Shown: positions 43,939-52,941 of the stretch, piece after piece
Position numbering within the stretch: position 1 is the first letter of the stretch
Layout: the number at the start of each line of letters is the position of its first letter
Source: an uncultured Armatimonadota bacterium
GTDB taxonomy: Bacteria > Armatimonadota > Fimbriimonadia > Fimbriimonadales > Fimbriimonadaceae
DNA length: 64,000 nucleotides
Assembly (NCBI GenBank): GCA_903833215.1
Contig: CAILEM010000082.1
Location: forward strand, 46,975 to 110,974
Reading direction: 5' to 3'
The notes under the pieces: generated by a model
What the model was told of the DNA's origin: nothing
Seen by the model: the letters and a program-made list of their open reading frames with translations, nothing else
The model's database searches: none
Translations under genes and position numbers: made by a program

Positions 43939-45438
43939 CTATGGACCGGTCACCGTGGATTCGAAGCAACCCAAGTCGATGGTGTTGCCCGCTAACCGGC
44001 TGACACCGGCTAGGTCGAGGGTGCCGACGATCAGGGCTCCAAGATTGGTTCCGGCCTTACGGGCGGGGGAACCCGACGCTAGGTGGAAATCGTGGGCAAT
44101 CAGATCAACGAAATGGGGATCTAGGAACTTGGAGTGAGTATCTCCTTTCGATGCCTTTGAGAAGGTTGCCAGGGTGCTGTAGGTTGGGGCACCCCAGGTC
44201 CAACTCGCAGGCGCAGAAGTGAAGAACAAGTTGTAATCCGATGCCACACCTGGTACTCCGGCACCAGTCGCGGTGCTTATCAAAACACCTTGGGCCGACG
44301 CGGAAAGGATGTTGTTCTTGAACACGTTGCCCTTGGTGTGGAACTGGACCATGAACTCGCCAGACCCGGAGTTCGTGGTGTCGTCCTGATAAAACGTGTT
44401 GTTGACGAAAGTGCAGTTCAACGTTCCACCGCGTTTGGCATCGTAGCCACCGATTGAGAGTCCGACAACATTGCAGGCATAGAACTGGTTGTTTCGAACG
44501 GTTACGGCACTCGCGACTTTGCCGAGGTGCTCGGAAGTAACCTCCATCCCGAGGTCAACGTGGTGAATGATGTTTCTCTCAATGACGATCGCAGTTCCGC
44601 CATCAACGTAGATGCCATCCGCACTTTGACTGCCTCCGTAGGATGGATTGTGCAGGGAGGTCACGTTGTAGACCGTGTTCTGGGCAACCAAGCCGTTTCG
44701 GGCTTGGTCTTGGCCTTTGATTGGGGAGGTTCCCTCGAACCCGATACAGTCGATGCCGATGTTGTTGGTGTCGTGGACAACATTGTTCGTGATTTGGAAT
44801 CCGTTCACGTTCCCGTTGACCACGACGGTCTCGCTGTTGCCCGTCTTAGTATCGCTCACTTCGTTCTTGTCGATGAGCAAATGGGTGATCGCGCCCTTGG
44901 CTGAATTGCCATACGCGACGATGCCAAAGGCGTTGATGTTGGCCGCATCACTTCCGTTGTTCTCGATGTTGTGAACGTAATTCCCGCGAATCACCACCTG
45001 ATCCGCTTTGCCTTCGATCAATATGCCAGTCGGAATTGCTTGCGAATTCGTTGTCTTGAAATTACGGATCTCGAACCCCTGAACGATGACACTGTTGATT
45101 CCATTGATGAGTACCATAGCCGCGTCGTTGGCAGGCACGGTTAGCCAAGTGCCATCGACAATCGGCTTCGCGCCGGGTGCGCTTTGAAGTGTCATGGAGT
45201 GCAAGATCGTGACCAACTCGTTGTATGTGCCTGACTTCACAAGCACGGTATCTCCGGACTTTGATGCCTTACAGGCATGCTGAATCGTCCGCCAAGGTGT
45301 CGACGAGCTTCCCGTGTTAGTGTCGGTTCCTTGGGGTGACACATAGAACGTGGTCGCCAAGGATGAGCCACCAAGAGCGGCCAGACAACACAAACTTACA
45401 GGTTTTAGCACTGGTCCGATTATGGTGGGATTGATCAT
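43939..45438 (-). CDS. Secreted right-handed parallel beta-helix protein
   Basis: A 499-residue protein with a signal peptide (to about residue 28, LGGSSLA) followed by TFYVSPQGTDTNTGSSSTPWRTIQHA, the standard opening of DUF1565/pectate-lyase-like beta-helix proteins. Repeated short strand-turn units follow (VIRGNYVHNIENNG, LIDKNEVSDTKTGNS, FQITNNVVHDTNNIG, VIERNIIHHVDLG, TVRNNQFYACN). Such folds occur in polysaccharide lyases, epimerases and hydrolases. No catalytic set can be assigned, so activity on glycans is only likely from context. It is divergent from the cyclase gene. Confidence 0.8.
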   Translation of the reverse strand: MINPTIIGPVLKPVSLCCLAALGGSSLATTFYVSPQGTDTNTGSSSTPWRTIQHACKASKSGDTVLVKSGTYNELVTILHSMTLQSAPGAKPIVDGTWLTVPANDAAMVLINGINSVIVQGFEIRNFKTTNSQAIPTGILIEGKADQVVIRGNYVHNIENNGSDAANINAFGIVAYGNSAKGAITHLLIDKNEVSDTKTGNSETVVVNGNVNGFQITNNVVHDTNNIGIDCIGFEGTSPIKGQDQARNGLVAQNTVYNVTSLHNPSYGGSQSADGIYVDGGTAIVIERNIIHHVDLGMEVTSEHLGKVASAVTVRNNQFYACNVVGLSIGGYDAKRGGTLNCTFVNNTFYQDDTTNSGSGEFMVQFHTKGNVFKNNILSASAQGVLISTATGAGVPGVASDYNLFFTSAPASWTWGAPTYSTLATFSKASKGDTHSKFLDPHFVDLIAHDFHLASGSPARKAGTNLGALIVGTLDLAGVSRLAGNTIDLGCFESTVTGP

Positions 45439-45774
45439 TCATTTGGGACCAAGGGACTGATCCTTTCCCTCCTGATTCGCTTCCGCGATGTTCATGACCG
45501 GGGGTTTCTGCTTACCGCAGGGCCGCATGCATTTTGGATTGCTCCTCCTTCGTCGGAGCCGTTTCGATGGCTTACCCCTCATCCTGACCTTCTGCCCCTG
45601 CCAAGGGGAGAAGGAACCGATATGTCAATTTCGCCCATTTGCCCGGTGGTTGGATAGTTCCTGAACTGCGGTATGGGGCCAGAATCTCACTCTGGAACAA
45701 CCCGTTTTGCGGCTGTCGTCACAGTAACGGAAGTTGAGATCATCCAACGCAAGTGATAGGTTGTAGAATGCGCC
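45439..45774. other. Divergent intergenic region with hairpins
   Basis: No gene is seen. Two hairpins are visible: gctcc/ggagc at 45541-45559 and CCTTCTgCCCCT-gcca-AGGGGAGAAGG at 45588-45614. The -10 box of the cyclase gene lies at the right end. Promoters for both divergent genes must lie here. Confidence 0.5.
45764..45769 (+). promoter_or_regulatory. Putative -10 box for a near-leaderless cyclase mRNA
   Basis: TAGAAT lies 5 nt before the ATG at 45775 within gttgtagaatgcgccatg. The same word occurs in the same position before the gene at 15131. There is no Shine-Dalgarno sequence. A TTGAGA at 45734 is too far upstream (24 bp) to be a standard -35. Confidence 0.4.
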
Positions 45775-48438
45775 ATGTCTGCTCGACTCCTTCCAACTGG
45801 GACAGTGACGTTCCTGTTTACGGATGTACAAGGAAGCACCCGACTTTGGGAAGAAGAACGCGAGTTTATGCGTGTTGCCTTGCCTAGGCACGACGCCATG
45901 GCAGAGGAGATTGCCAACCGGCACGGCGGCATGGTGGTGCGTAGTCGAGGCGAAGGTGACAGCCTCTTCATGGTGTTCACGAGTGCTTCGGGTGCCATCA
46001 ACACCGCTCTCGATTTCCAGCGAGAAATCTGTCAAACAGAGTGGTCGCCGACGAATAAATTGGTAGTGCGCATGGGCCTGCACACCGGCGAAGTAGACCT
46101 CCGCGATGGCGACTACTACGGAAGCGCCGTCAATCGCGCGGCACGAATTCGAGCACTTGCCCACGGCGGACAGATCCTGATTTCCGATGTGGCCCGTGCA
46201 CTTGCTGCTGAGCAAATGCCGGAAGGCAGCAGCATCCTCGACTTAGGCGAGCACCGGCTGCGGGATCTCGCCCAGATTGAGCGGGTTTACCAACTTGTTC
46301 ACCCCGACCTCCCTAAAGACTTCCCTCCCATTCGGTCCCTGTCCAATCAGCCGAACAACCTTCCTCAACAAGTCACAAGTTTCATTGGAAGGGAAAAGGA
46401 GATTACGGAAGTCAGCAAGCTTCTGAAGAGCAACAAACTGGTTACCCTGCTTGGAACGGGCGGAACCGGAAAAACCCGATTATCGCTACAACTAGCTGCC
46501 GACAACTCGGATGGTTTCAAAGACGGAGTTTGGTTCGCCGAATTGGCTCCCCTTTCTGACCCAAAGCTGGTTGCAAACACAGTCGCGGATATCTTTGGAC
46601 TCAAAGAACAGCCGGGCTTGACCAGCACGGCAAATGTTGTCGAAGCCCTGCGCGACAAAAACCTTCTGCTTGTCCTCGATAACTGCGAGCACCTCGTCGA
46701 TCCCTCCGCGAAGTTTGCCGATCAGATCCTTCGAAATTGCTCGGGGATCGTCATTCTCGTCACCAGCCGCGAAGCTCTGAACATTCCTGGGGAAGCGATT
46801 TACCGAGTTCCTTCGCTAGCCCTGCCTGACCCAAAAAAGAAGCAGACACCTAAGAGCTTGTCCCACTTTGCCGCGGTTCAGCTGTTTATCGATCGGGCTG
46901 AAAAGGCGCTATCAACTTTTGTCGTGACGAACGAGAACGCACCTGCGCTGGCTTCCCTTTGCTACCAGCTTGACGGCATTCCGCTAGCGATTGAGCTTGC
47001 AGCGGCGAGAGTCCGCTCGCTTTCGGTGGAAGAAATCGATCGCAAACTTGATCAGCGGTTTCGACTCCTCACGGGTGGATCCAGAACGGCGATGCCTCGC
47101 CAGCAGACATTGCGTTCACTTGTTGACTGGAGTTACGACTTGCTCAGTGAACCGGAAAAGCTATTGCTGCAACGGCTCTCTGTTTTCAGCGGGGGCTGGG
47201 TCCTCGAGGCCACCGAGTCGATTTGTGCGGACGATGTCGTCGAAGAGTGGGAATTGCTGGATCTGCTCACTTCCCTATGCGACAAGAGCCTGGTCGTGTT
47301 TGAGCAGTCTGCCGGATCGACGCGATACCGCCTCCTGGAAACCGTTCGGCAATATTCTCGGGACCGACTTCTGGAATCTGGCGATGTGGCCACTTGGCGT
47401 CAAAGGCACCTCGCTTACTTCGAGGCACTTGGGGAGGAGGCGCGTCCTCATCTCCGCGGCGCCAGCCAGAAGGAATGGCTGATTCGATTGGAATCCGAAC
47501 ATGACAACTTGAGGGCTGCGCTGACTTGGAGCTTTGAAGAACCTTCAAGCCGAGCGTCTGGACTACGTCTGGCCGCTGCTCTTTGGCGGTTCTGGTGCTT
47601 ACGGGGTCACTTCTCGGAGGGGCGTCAATGGATCGAGAGGGCTTTAGCATGCGATCCCGGAACCGAACCAGACGTGCGCGCGAGAGCCCTAAATGGGGCA
47701 GGAAACTTGGCCGAATTGCAGATGGATGCCGAGGATGCACGATCCAAGCACATGGAGAGCCTTGGCATCAGCCAGGGTCTCAACGACCGATGGTCAGCCG
47801 CCATGTCGCTTAACAACCTCGGAAACACCTACGGGAATACAGGCGAGATCGACATCGCGGCCCAGTATTGGGGGCGGGCCCTGGAGATTTGGCGCGATCT
47901 TGAACGTCAAGGCACGATTGGCGACTTACGAGGTTTCGCCGCCACGCTTGACAATCTTGGGAATATCGCCTTTAACAAAGGGGACTCCGCCACCGCGAAA
48001 ACTTACTATGAAGAGTGCCTCGCCATCCGGCGCCAACTCGGAAACATATATGGTGTTGCTTGCTCCCTTCTGAACATCGGTACATTGGCTCACAGCCTTG
48101 GCAATCACAGTGAAGCGTGGGGGGAGTTCCGCGAGTGCCTTGCCGATTTCAATGAACTCGAAGACCCTCTCGGTATAGCCTATTCTCTCGAAGGACTGGC
48201 ATGGCCAAGGGAGCCGCTGTTTGCGGCCCAGCTATTGGGTGCTGCCGAACGTATCCGAGGTGAAATTGGATCTCCACACCCTGCTTCCGAACAGCGAGAG
48301 ATGCAAAAACGTGTTGCCCAAGTTCGCGCACAGCTTCAAGACGACTCTGCCTTTGATCAAGCCTGGTCAGAAGGTCGGGCGATGACCACGCAGCAAGCCG
48401 TAGACTTGGCGCTAAGATTCGAAGGCAATGACGGCTGA
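45775..48438 (+). CDS. Class III adenylate cyclase fused to an NTPase and TPR repeats
   Basis: An 887-residue signalling protein. Residues about 8-175 are a class III nucleotide cyclase with metal-binding Asp17 in FLFTDVQGSTRLW, Asp62 in GEGDSLF, and the transition-state residues Asn120 and Arg124 in VNRAARI. Next is a STAND/NB-ARC-type NTPase with Walker A GTGGTGKT (227-234), Walker B LLLVLDNCEHL and a helical RLSVFSGGW region. From about residue 600 come TPR units (MSLNNLGNTYGNTGEIDIAAQYWGRALE; LDNLGNIAFNKGDSATAKTYYEECL). No DNA-binding domain is seen, so output is probably cAMP made in response to a ligand or partner sensed by the repeats. The next gene starts inside its last codons. Confidence 0.88.
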   Translation: MSARLLPTGTVTFLFTDVQGSTRLWEEEREFMRVALPRHDAMAEEIANRHGGMVVRSRGEGDSLFMVFTSASGAINTALDFQREICQTEWSPTNKLVVRMGLHTGEVDLRDGDYYGSAVNRAARIRALAHGGQILISDVARALAAEQMPEGSSILDLGEHRLRDLAQIERVYQLVHPDLPKDFPPIRSLSNQPNNLPQQVTSFIGREKEITEVSKLLKSNKLVTLLGTGGTGKTRLSLQLAADNSDGFKDGVWFAELAPLSDPKLVANTVADIFGLKEQPGLTSTANVVEALRDKNLLLVLDNCEHLVDPSAKFADQILRNCSGIVILVTSREALNIPGEAIYRVPSLALPDPKKKQTPKSLSHFAAVQLFIDRAEKALSTFVVTNENAPALASLCYQLDGIPLAIELAAARVRSLSVEEIDRKLDQRFRLLTGGSRTAMPRQQTLRSLVDWSYDLLSEPEKLLLQRLSVFSGGWVLEATESICADDVVEEWELLDLLTSLCDKSLVVFEQSAGSTRYRLLETVRQYSRDRLLESGDVATWRQRHLAYFEALGEEARPHLRGASQKEWLIRLESEHDNLRAALTWSFEEPSSRASGLRLAAALWRFWCLRGHFSEGRQWIERALACDPGTEPDVRARALNGAGNLAELQMDAEDARSKHMESLGISQGLNDRWSAAMSLNNLGNTYGNTGEIDIAAQYWGRALEIWRDLERQGTIGDLRGFAATLDNLGNIAFNKGDSATAKTYYEECLAIRRQLGNIYGVACSLLNIGTLAHSLGNHSEAWGEFRECLADFNELEDPLGIAYSLEGLAWPREPLFAAQLLGAAERIRGEIGSPHPASEQREMQKRVAQVRAQLQDDSAFDQAWSEGRAMTTQQAVDLALRFEGNDG

Positions 48439-48634
48439 ACTGAATATTTGGTGGTGCAAAGAAGATCAGGCATACTTGGCTGAAGTGCCCGAGCTCCCAG
48501 GGTGTATCGCTGATGGCAAGACGCACGAAGAGGTGCTGGTGAACCTGAACGAAGTCAGGCAGCTATGGCTCGAAGCGGCGGAAAGAGAGAATCGCCATAT
48601 CCCGATCCCAAAGAAACATCTCCAGTTCGCATAA
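48428..48634 (+). CDS. HicB-like small protein (orphan)
   Basis: A 68-residue protein of the HicB antitoxin partial-RNase H fold: WWCKEDQAYLAEVPELPGCIADGKTHEEVLVNLNEVRQLWLEAA. It lacks the C-terminal DNA-binding part of full HicB. It overlaps the cyclase gene by 11 bp, and no HicA-like toxin lies next to it. It may be an orphan antitoxin or a member of the HicB-like family with another function. Confidence 0.75.
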   Translation: MTAELNIWWCKEDQAYLAEVPELPGCIADGKTHEEVLVNLNEVRQLWLEAAERENRHIPIPKKHLQFA

Positions 48635-48684
48635 CCACATCGGCTTTTTATGCCCAAATTCACGAAACTAACCTGGAGAAGTAG

Positions 48685-49533
48685 GTGAAGACTGTCGTCA
48701 TCACGGGTGCATCCACTGGAATTGGGCGTGCGACTGCTCTCGCATGCGGGTCCAGTGGCTGGAGAGTCTTTGCCGGCGTACGGCGATCAGACGATGCTCC
48801 TCGAGGCACCAACATCTACCCTCTATTGCTTGACGTTACGGATGCAGAGAGCGTCGCTTCGGCTGCAGCCAAGGTAAGTGAATCACTCGGCAACCAACGA
48901 CTGTCCGGTCTCGTGAATAACGCTGGAATCGCCCTTGGCGGTCCACTCGCATTCCAACCGATTGACGAAGTCCGAAAGGTTCTGGAAGTTAATTTGGTAG
49001 GCGCGCTCGCGACGACCCAAACCTTCTTACCTCTGCTCGGAACCGACCCACAACGCCAAGGAATGCCGGGACGCGTCGTGAACATGAGTTCGGTTGCAGG
49101 TGGCATTGGCTTTCCATTCCTCGGTGCCTATTCCTCGAGTAAGCATGGTTTGGAGGGATTGTCGGAGGCCCTTCGACGGGAATTGTTGATGTTCGGAATC
49201 GACGTCATCGTTATCGGTCCCGGATCGGTTGCAACACCCATTTGGGACAAGGCAGAATCCGCGTCGGAAGCCAGCCCGTATGACGACACGCCATACGGGG
49301 CCGCACTGAGGCATTTCGGTGAGGCGGTTGTTAAAAGTGGTCGAAGCGGACTATCGCCCGAACGGATTGCGCAAGTAGTGCTACATGCCCTCACGACAGA
49401 GAAACCGAAGACACGCTATGCGCCGGTTCAAGGGATGCTGGTGAACTGGCTCCTTCCCCGCTGGATGCCAAAGCGCATCGTCGACAGAGTGCTTGCGAAA
49501 AGCCTCGGGTTGAACCGAAAACCTGGCTCATAA
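48685..49533 (+). CDS. Short-chain dehydrogenase/reductase
   Basis: A 282-residue NAD(P)-dependent oxidoreductase. It has the dinucleotide motif GASTGIG (8-14), NNAG in the middle and the catalytic Tyr149-x3-Lys153 in YSSSK. A C-terminal extension (WLLPRWMPKRIVDRVLAKSLGL) is typical of SDRs related to retinol/17-beta-hydroxysteroid dehydrogenases. The GTG start is chosen by GGAGAAG at 48675-48681 just upstream. The substrate is unknown. It is convergent with hipA. Confidence 0.85.
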   Translation: MKTVVITGASTGIGRATALACGSSGWRVFAGVRRSDDAPRGTNIYPLLLDVTDAESVASAAAKVSESLGNQRLSGLVNNAGIALGGPLAFQPIDEVRKVLEVNLVGALATTQTFLPLLGTDPQRQGMPGRVVNMSSVAGGIGFPFLGAYSSSKHGLEGLSEALRRELLMFGIDVIVIGPGSVATPIWDKAESASEASPYDDTPYGAALRHFGEAVVKSGRSGLSPERIAQVVLHALTTEKPKTRYAPVQGMLVNWLLPRWMPKRIVDRVLAKSLGLNRKPGS

Positions 49534-49535
49534 CC

Positions 49536-50702
49536 TCAGCGTTCCAGTTTCTGAATCCTCAGCAGCATCTCTGAACGCATTCGGGATGTGATTTTCAGAT
49601 CAAACCCAATTTCGTCAAGCCGATCAACCCACGTTCGGGCTCGAGTGCAAAGTTGCGAAATCATCGAACGTGTGGCTTTCTCGGTAACACCGTACTTCTG
49701 ACCAAAAGCAACGAAATCACCGGGTCGAAAATTGTCATCACGCCCTTGAAGCGGAAGTGCCATGTGTTGATCGAGCGGATAAGGGAGCGTGCTAAGGAGA
49801 TCATATGCTGGGCAGAGTCGGATCGCATCTTGCCAGATAAGGCTGACATTCTTCGCATGAAGGTCGCTGTTCCCTATGATGTAACTGAATGCGTACAGCC
49901 TCATCAGCCGCTCGACTTCCACGGCCGGAGCAGTAGAAGGCTTGGATACCACCTCGGCTATGTCCTTAAAACTCACGCTATATTTGGCGGATGGAGGGTA
50001 ATTCAAGAGCTGACATGCATCCTCTTGGTGTAGCTTGACTACCTGTTTCCCCTGCTTCACTCGATCAAATCGAGACACAAGTAGCCCAGGCTCGCCTAAC
50101 CGGTCGTAAACCAGAACTGCCCTACAAGTTTCCAGCCCACAAGCACGCGCCATTCGCAGGAAGAACTCCTCGTTATGCACCAACCGGGGAAATCGATTTG
50201 GGTTGAGCTTTAGAATCGCTGATGGGACAGATGCCGTCCTAAGCCCAAAAGCAATCGTGGATGAGGAGATCTTTTCTTGAACTCCCGGTACAGCTGAGTC
50301 GGCTTTCTCTCCAACGCCGGAATAGAACAAATCCCAAAAGCTGACCTCACTTACCTTGGACTCTGGCACGCTGACCTCATGCTCAGACATCAGAGAACCG
50401 TGCGGTAGCACGGCAACATCCCCAATTGTGTCCCATCCTAATTTCAGTAGGAGGCCAAGAACATCGTCTTTAGAACGTGCTGCATCGAGCAGCAACTGCA
50501 ACCGTGCCCCCTCCGGAAGTAAGTTCAGGAAGAACGGATGCGAATCGACTGATTCAACAGGGGTGCTCGATTCAGGCAAATGCGTCGCTAAGAACCCATT
50601 TTTGAGAGCTATTCCTGGCAAAAACTCAAGCTCGGCACCGCGTTCTGTGCGGCTGATGTTCGCGACTAGGTTAGGTCCCTGATAGACGTCAGCCACGGTC
50701 AT
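49536..50702 (-). CDS. hipA: HipA-type serine/threonine kinase toxin
   Basis: A 388-residue HipA-family kinase. The N-terminal HipA_N-like part includes PFFLNLLPEGARL; the catalytic loop is GNSDLHAKNVSL (Asp about 280) and the Mg-binding loop LCPAYDLLST. The catalytic residues are intact. HipA kinases phosphorylate targets such as glutamyl-tRNA synthetase and induce growth arrest. It lies immediately downstream of hipB with a 1-bp overlap. Confidence 0.9.
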   Translation of the reverse strand: MTVADVYQGPNLVANISRTERGAELEFLPGIALKNGFLATHLPESSTPVESVDSHPFFLNLLPEGARLQLLLDAARSKDDVLGLLLKLGWDTIGDVAVLPHGSLMSEHEVSVPESKVSEVSFWDLFYSGVGEKADSAVPGVQEKISSSTIAFGLRTASVPSAILKLNPNRFPRLVHNEEFFLRMARACGLETCRAVLVYDRLGEPGLLVSRFDRVKQGKQVVKLHQEDACQLLNYPPSAKYSVSFKDIAEVVSKPSTAPAVEVERLMRLYAFSYIIGNSDLHAKNVSLIWQDAIRLCPAYDLLSTLPYPLDQHMALPLQGRDDNFRPGDFVAFGQKYGVTEKATRSMISQLCTRARTWVDRLDEIGFDLKITSRMRSEMLLRIQKLER

Positions 50703-50914
50703 TATTCAACACGCTCGAGCGGACCAACGTAGAGCGTCAGGCCCAGGACGGCTAAGACGCTGAGCAGTTTGTCCAAGCGCGATGTCGGTTTGCCAAGTTC
50801 AATAGCAATGATAAATGGCTTAGAACAGGAGGCTAAGTCCGCGAGTCGCCCTTGAGTGAGATGCAACTGCTTTCTTCGCAAACGTATCGATTCTCCAATC
50901 TGAACAGATGTCAT
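50702..50914 (-). CDS. hipB: HipB-type XRE antitoxin
   Basis: A 70-residue helix-turn-helix protein: IGESIRLRRKQLHLTQGRLADLASCSKPFIIAIELGKPTSRLDKLLSVLAVLGL. This is a compact HipB, which binds HipA and represses the operon. A minus-strand TATAAT lies at 50939-50934, 20 nt upstream, and AACGATC operators surround it. Confidence 0.9.
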   Translation of the reverse strand: MTSVQIGESIRLRRKQLHLTQGRLADLASCSKPFIIAIELGKPTSRLDKLLSVLAVLGLTLYVGPLERVE

Positions 50915-50920
50915 TTAGTA

Positions 50921-50991
50921 AACGATCAATGATATTATAGTAGGCTTTTCGACAAATTCGAAAGAAATATTCTAATTTATCAACGATCGTT
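50921..50991 (-). promoter_or_regulatory. hipBA promoter with repeated AACGATC operator words
   Basis: AACGATC occurs at 50921-50927, between the -10 box and the hipB ATG. It occurs again as the perfect palindrome AACGATCGTT at 50982-50991, upstream of the -35 region. On the minus strand TATAAT is at 50939-50934. The spacing of one word on each side of the core promoter fits autorepression by HipB. Confidence 0.55.
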
Positions 50992-51049
50992 CACTTTTAC
51001 GAAGCGCCGCCGATTTGGGTACCAATCATTCAGACCTATCCCCCGTCGT

Positions 51050-52180
51050 TCAGGCAAGAATGAGTTCGTTGGCAACTCTTTCCGCAACACCGAATGAGAG
51101 TGTCATACCAGTCCCAAACAGGTTCAGTGACCAAACCCCAGGGGCAGGGTTTACCCAGGAATAGAACTGCCCTGGAGCGGTGTTGTAGTGGCCAAGCCAC
51201 CTTTCGGCAACTTCGAATTCGGACCAATCCAGAAACTCGCTGAGGGCATTGATAATCGCTTGATTCACATCCTCTGAGATATATGGCAACGTGCGGTCAC
51301 CATAATCGTGCGAATCGCCGACAGTGAGACTTCCATCTCGGTGCTGCGATACCAGGACATGGATTCCCTCCTCGCATTGTTTGGGCCACTTTACGGAATG
51401 GAATGCCTTAAGCTTCGAGAGCGATGGGCAATTTCGGAAGTTTGCATAGTGCCCAAGAGTGAGTCCCGCACAAAGGTGAACACCCATCGCTGGAAAGGAA
51501 TTCCCTTTGGGTTTGAGACGCATCATTTGGAGCGTTGATCGAATCAACCCTGCTGCCGGACCGACTCCGGGCAAGATATCGCGCAGGTCAGGTCCCGCAC
51601 ACACCACAACTTTGTCGGCCTCAATAACATCTCCTGACGAAAGAATGACTCGCCCCTCTTCAACCGTTGCCACCGGTGTGGCAAACCGAATTTCGATCCC
51701 GAGAGTTGTCAGGTAGGGTGCTAGCAAATGAACGACTTCTCTGGGATCAACGCAAATTTCCGTCTTGCTGTGGAGAGCCAAACGTAGACCCTCAAGACGA
51801 ATACTTGGACATATCTGCTTTGCTTCCGCTGGGGATACAAGACGACCCACGGCTGGATCATTGCCCGCTTCATGCATGAATTCACGAAGAACTTGCGCTT
51901 CAATCTCTTCATAGGCCAGCGTTAATGAACCTCTTGGGTCGGCCCAAATATTGGCTTGTTGGGCGACATTGAGCCAGATCTCTCGACTCCTCAGCGCCAA
52001 ATCACGCACTTCACCCAGGGGATGTCCTACAGGCCAAACCATGCCAAAGTTTCGAACGCTTGCTCCCTGCGCGTTGGCAGATCGTTCGAGGATAATGACC
52101 GACTTCCCCTGCCTATTGAGCGTCCAAGCAAGTGAAAGACCGGCGATTCCGGCCCCGACAATGGCGACATCATATTTCAT
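51050..52180 (-). CDS. Phosphonate-associated FAD-dependent amine oxidase (TIGR03364-like)
   Basis: A 376-residue DAO-family flavoenzyme. The N-terminal FAD motif is VAIVGAGIAGLSLAWTLNRQG. RNFGMVWPVGHPLGE, GLTLGHYANFRNCPSL and HYNTAPGQFYSWVNPAPGVW fit the clade found beside phosphonatase-like hydrolases and phosphonate transporters. Enzymes of this clade oxidatively deaminate aminophosphonates such as substituted 2-aminoethylphosphonates to the aldehyde. It is the last gene of a six-gene operon and its start overlaps the upstream permease stop by 4 bp. Confidence 0.82.
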   Translation of the reverse strand: MKYDVAIVGAGIAGLSLAWTLNRQGKSVIILERSANAQGASVRNFGMVWPVGHPLGEVRDLALRSREIWLNVAQQANIWADPRGSLTLAYEEIEAQVLREFMHEAGNDPAVGRLVSPAEAKQICPSIRLEGLRLALHSKTEICVDPREVVHLLAPYLTTLGIEIRFATPVATVEEGRVILSSGDVIEADKVVVCAGPDLRDILPGVGPAAGLIRSTLQMMRLKPKGNSFPAMGVHLCAGLTLGHYANFRNCPSLSKLKAFHSVKWPKQCEEGIHVLVSQHRDGSLTVGDSHDYGDRTLPYISEDVNQAIINALSEFLDWSEFEVAERWLGHYNTAPGQFYSWVNPAPGVWSLNLFGTGMTLSFGVAERVANELILA

Positions 52181-52941
52181 GCGAGTCTTTTCCTGAGATG
52201 AGTTGAGGCCGTATCCACGGCGACGACAAGAACGATGATCATCACGATCACGGTGGCAGCCTCTTGTTCGTGAAAGGTTCGTAGGTCGCTGAGCAGTTCG
52301 ACACCGATTCCACCGGCACCGACAAGGCCGAGAGTAGCCGCGGTTCGAATGTTTCGGTCAACGATGTAGAGAGAGTCGGCAATGATCTCTCTTTCAATAG
52401 AAGGTAACGCGCCAAAACGAAAGACCTGGAACCATCCAGCGCCGCACGAGTGCAGACCTTCGATCACGCCTGGGTTCACACGTTCGACTTTCTCCGAGAG
52501 AGTCTTTCCCACAAAGCCACTCATGTGAAGTCCCAAAGCGATCGCTCCCGTCATGGGTCCCATCCCCAAGCCCTGAACAAGCAACAGCGCGATCAGCGCA
52601 TCGGGCATCGACCGGAAGAAGTTCAGCACTTGTCGCGTAGCGGTGTTCAGGAACCTATTCGGCGAGATATTCCGGGAAGCAAATGCGACAGCGGGCAGCC
52701 CTAGAACCAATGCAATCACCGAGCCAACCACTCCCATCGCAACCGTTTCTGCGAGGAGCTTGAGGAGTCTTGGCAGATCTTGCCAAGCCGGCCGAGAATA
52801 CTTAGAAAGAGATGGCCCCATCTCGGTGCCCAGACTCTTGAGGACACTCAGATTGAAGCCAAGTTTTGCACTCGCCAAAACGGCCATCGCTGTCAAAACG
52901 CCTACAATCCACCAAGCATTTTTGGACGGGCGCGACTTCAT
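52177..52941 (-). CDS. phnE: Phosphonate ABC transporter permease PhnE (second copy)
   Basis: About 254 residues with several membrane segments (WIVGVLTAMAVLASAKLGF, VAMGVVGSVIALVLGLPAVAFAS, TVIVMIIVLVVAVD) and the permease loop EGLHSCGAGWFQVFRFGALPSI, which contacts the ATPase. I chose ATG 52941 rather than 52962 because it overlaps the upstream permease stop as ATGA, like every other junction of this operon. Together with the second permease it forms the membrane channel for PhnD-delivered phosphonate. Confidence 0.88.
   Translation of the reverse strand: MKSRPSKNAWWIVGVLTAMAVLASAKLGFNLSVLKSLGTEMGPSLSKYSRPAWQDLPRLLKLLAETVAMGVVGSVIALVLGLPAVAFASRNISPNRFLNTATRQVLNFFRSMPDALIALLLVQGLGMGPMTGAIALGLHMSGFVGKTLSEKVERVNPGVIEGLHSCGAGWFQVFRFGALPSIEREIIADSLYIVDRNIRTAATLGLVGAGGIGVELLSDLRTFHEQEAATVIVMIIVLVVAVDTASTHLRKRLA

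Noticed and set aside
48428..48684. HicA toxin partner for the HicB-like gene
   Set aside because: No HicA-like double-stranded RNA-binding fold ORF is present upstream or downstream.
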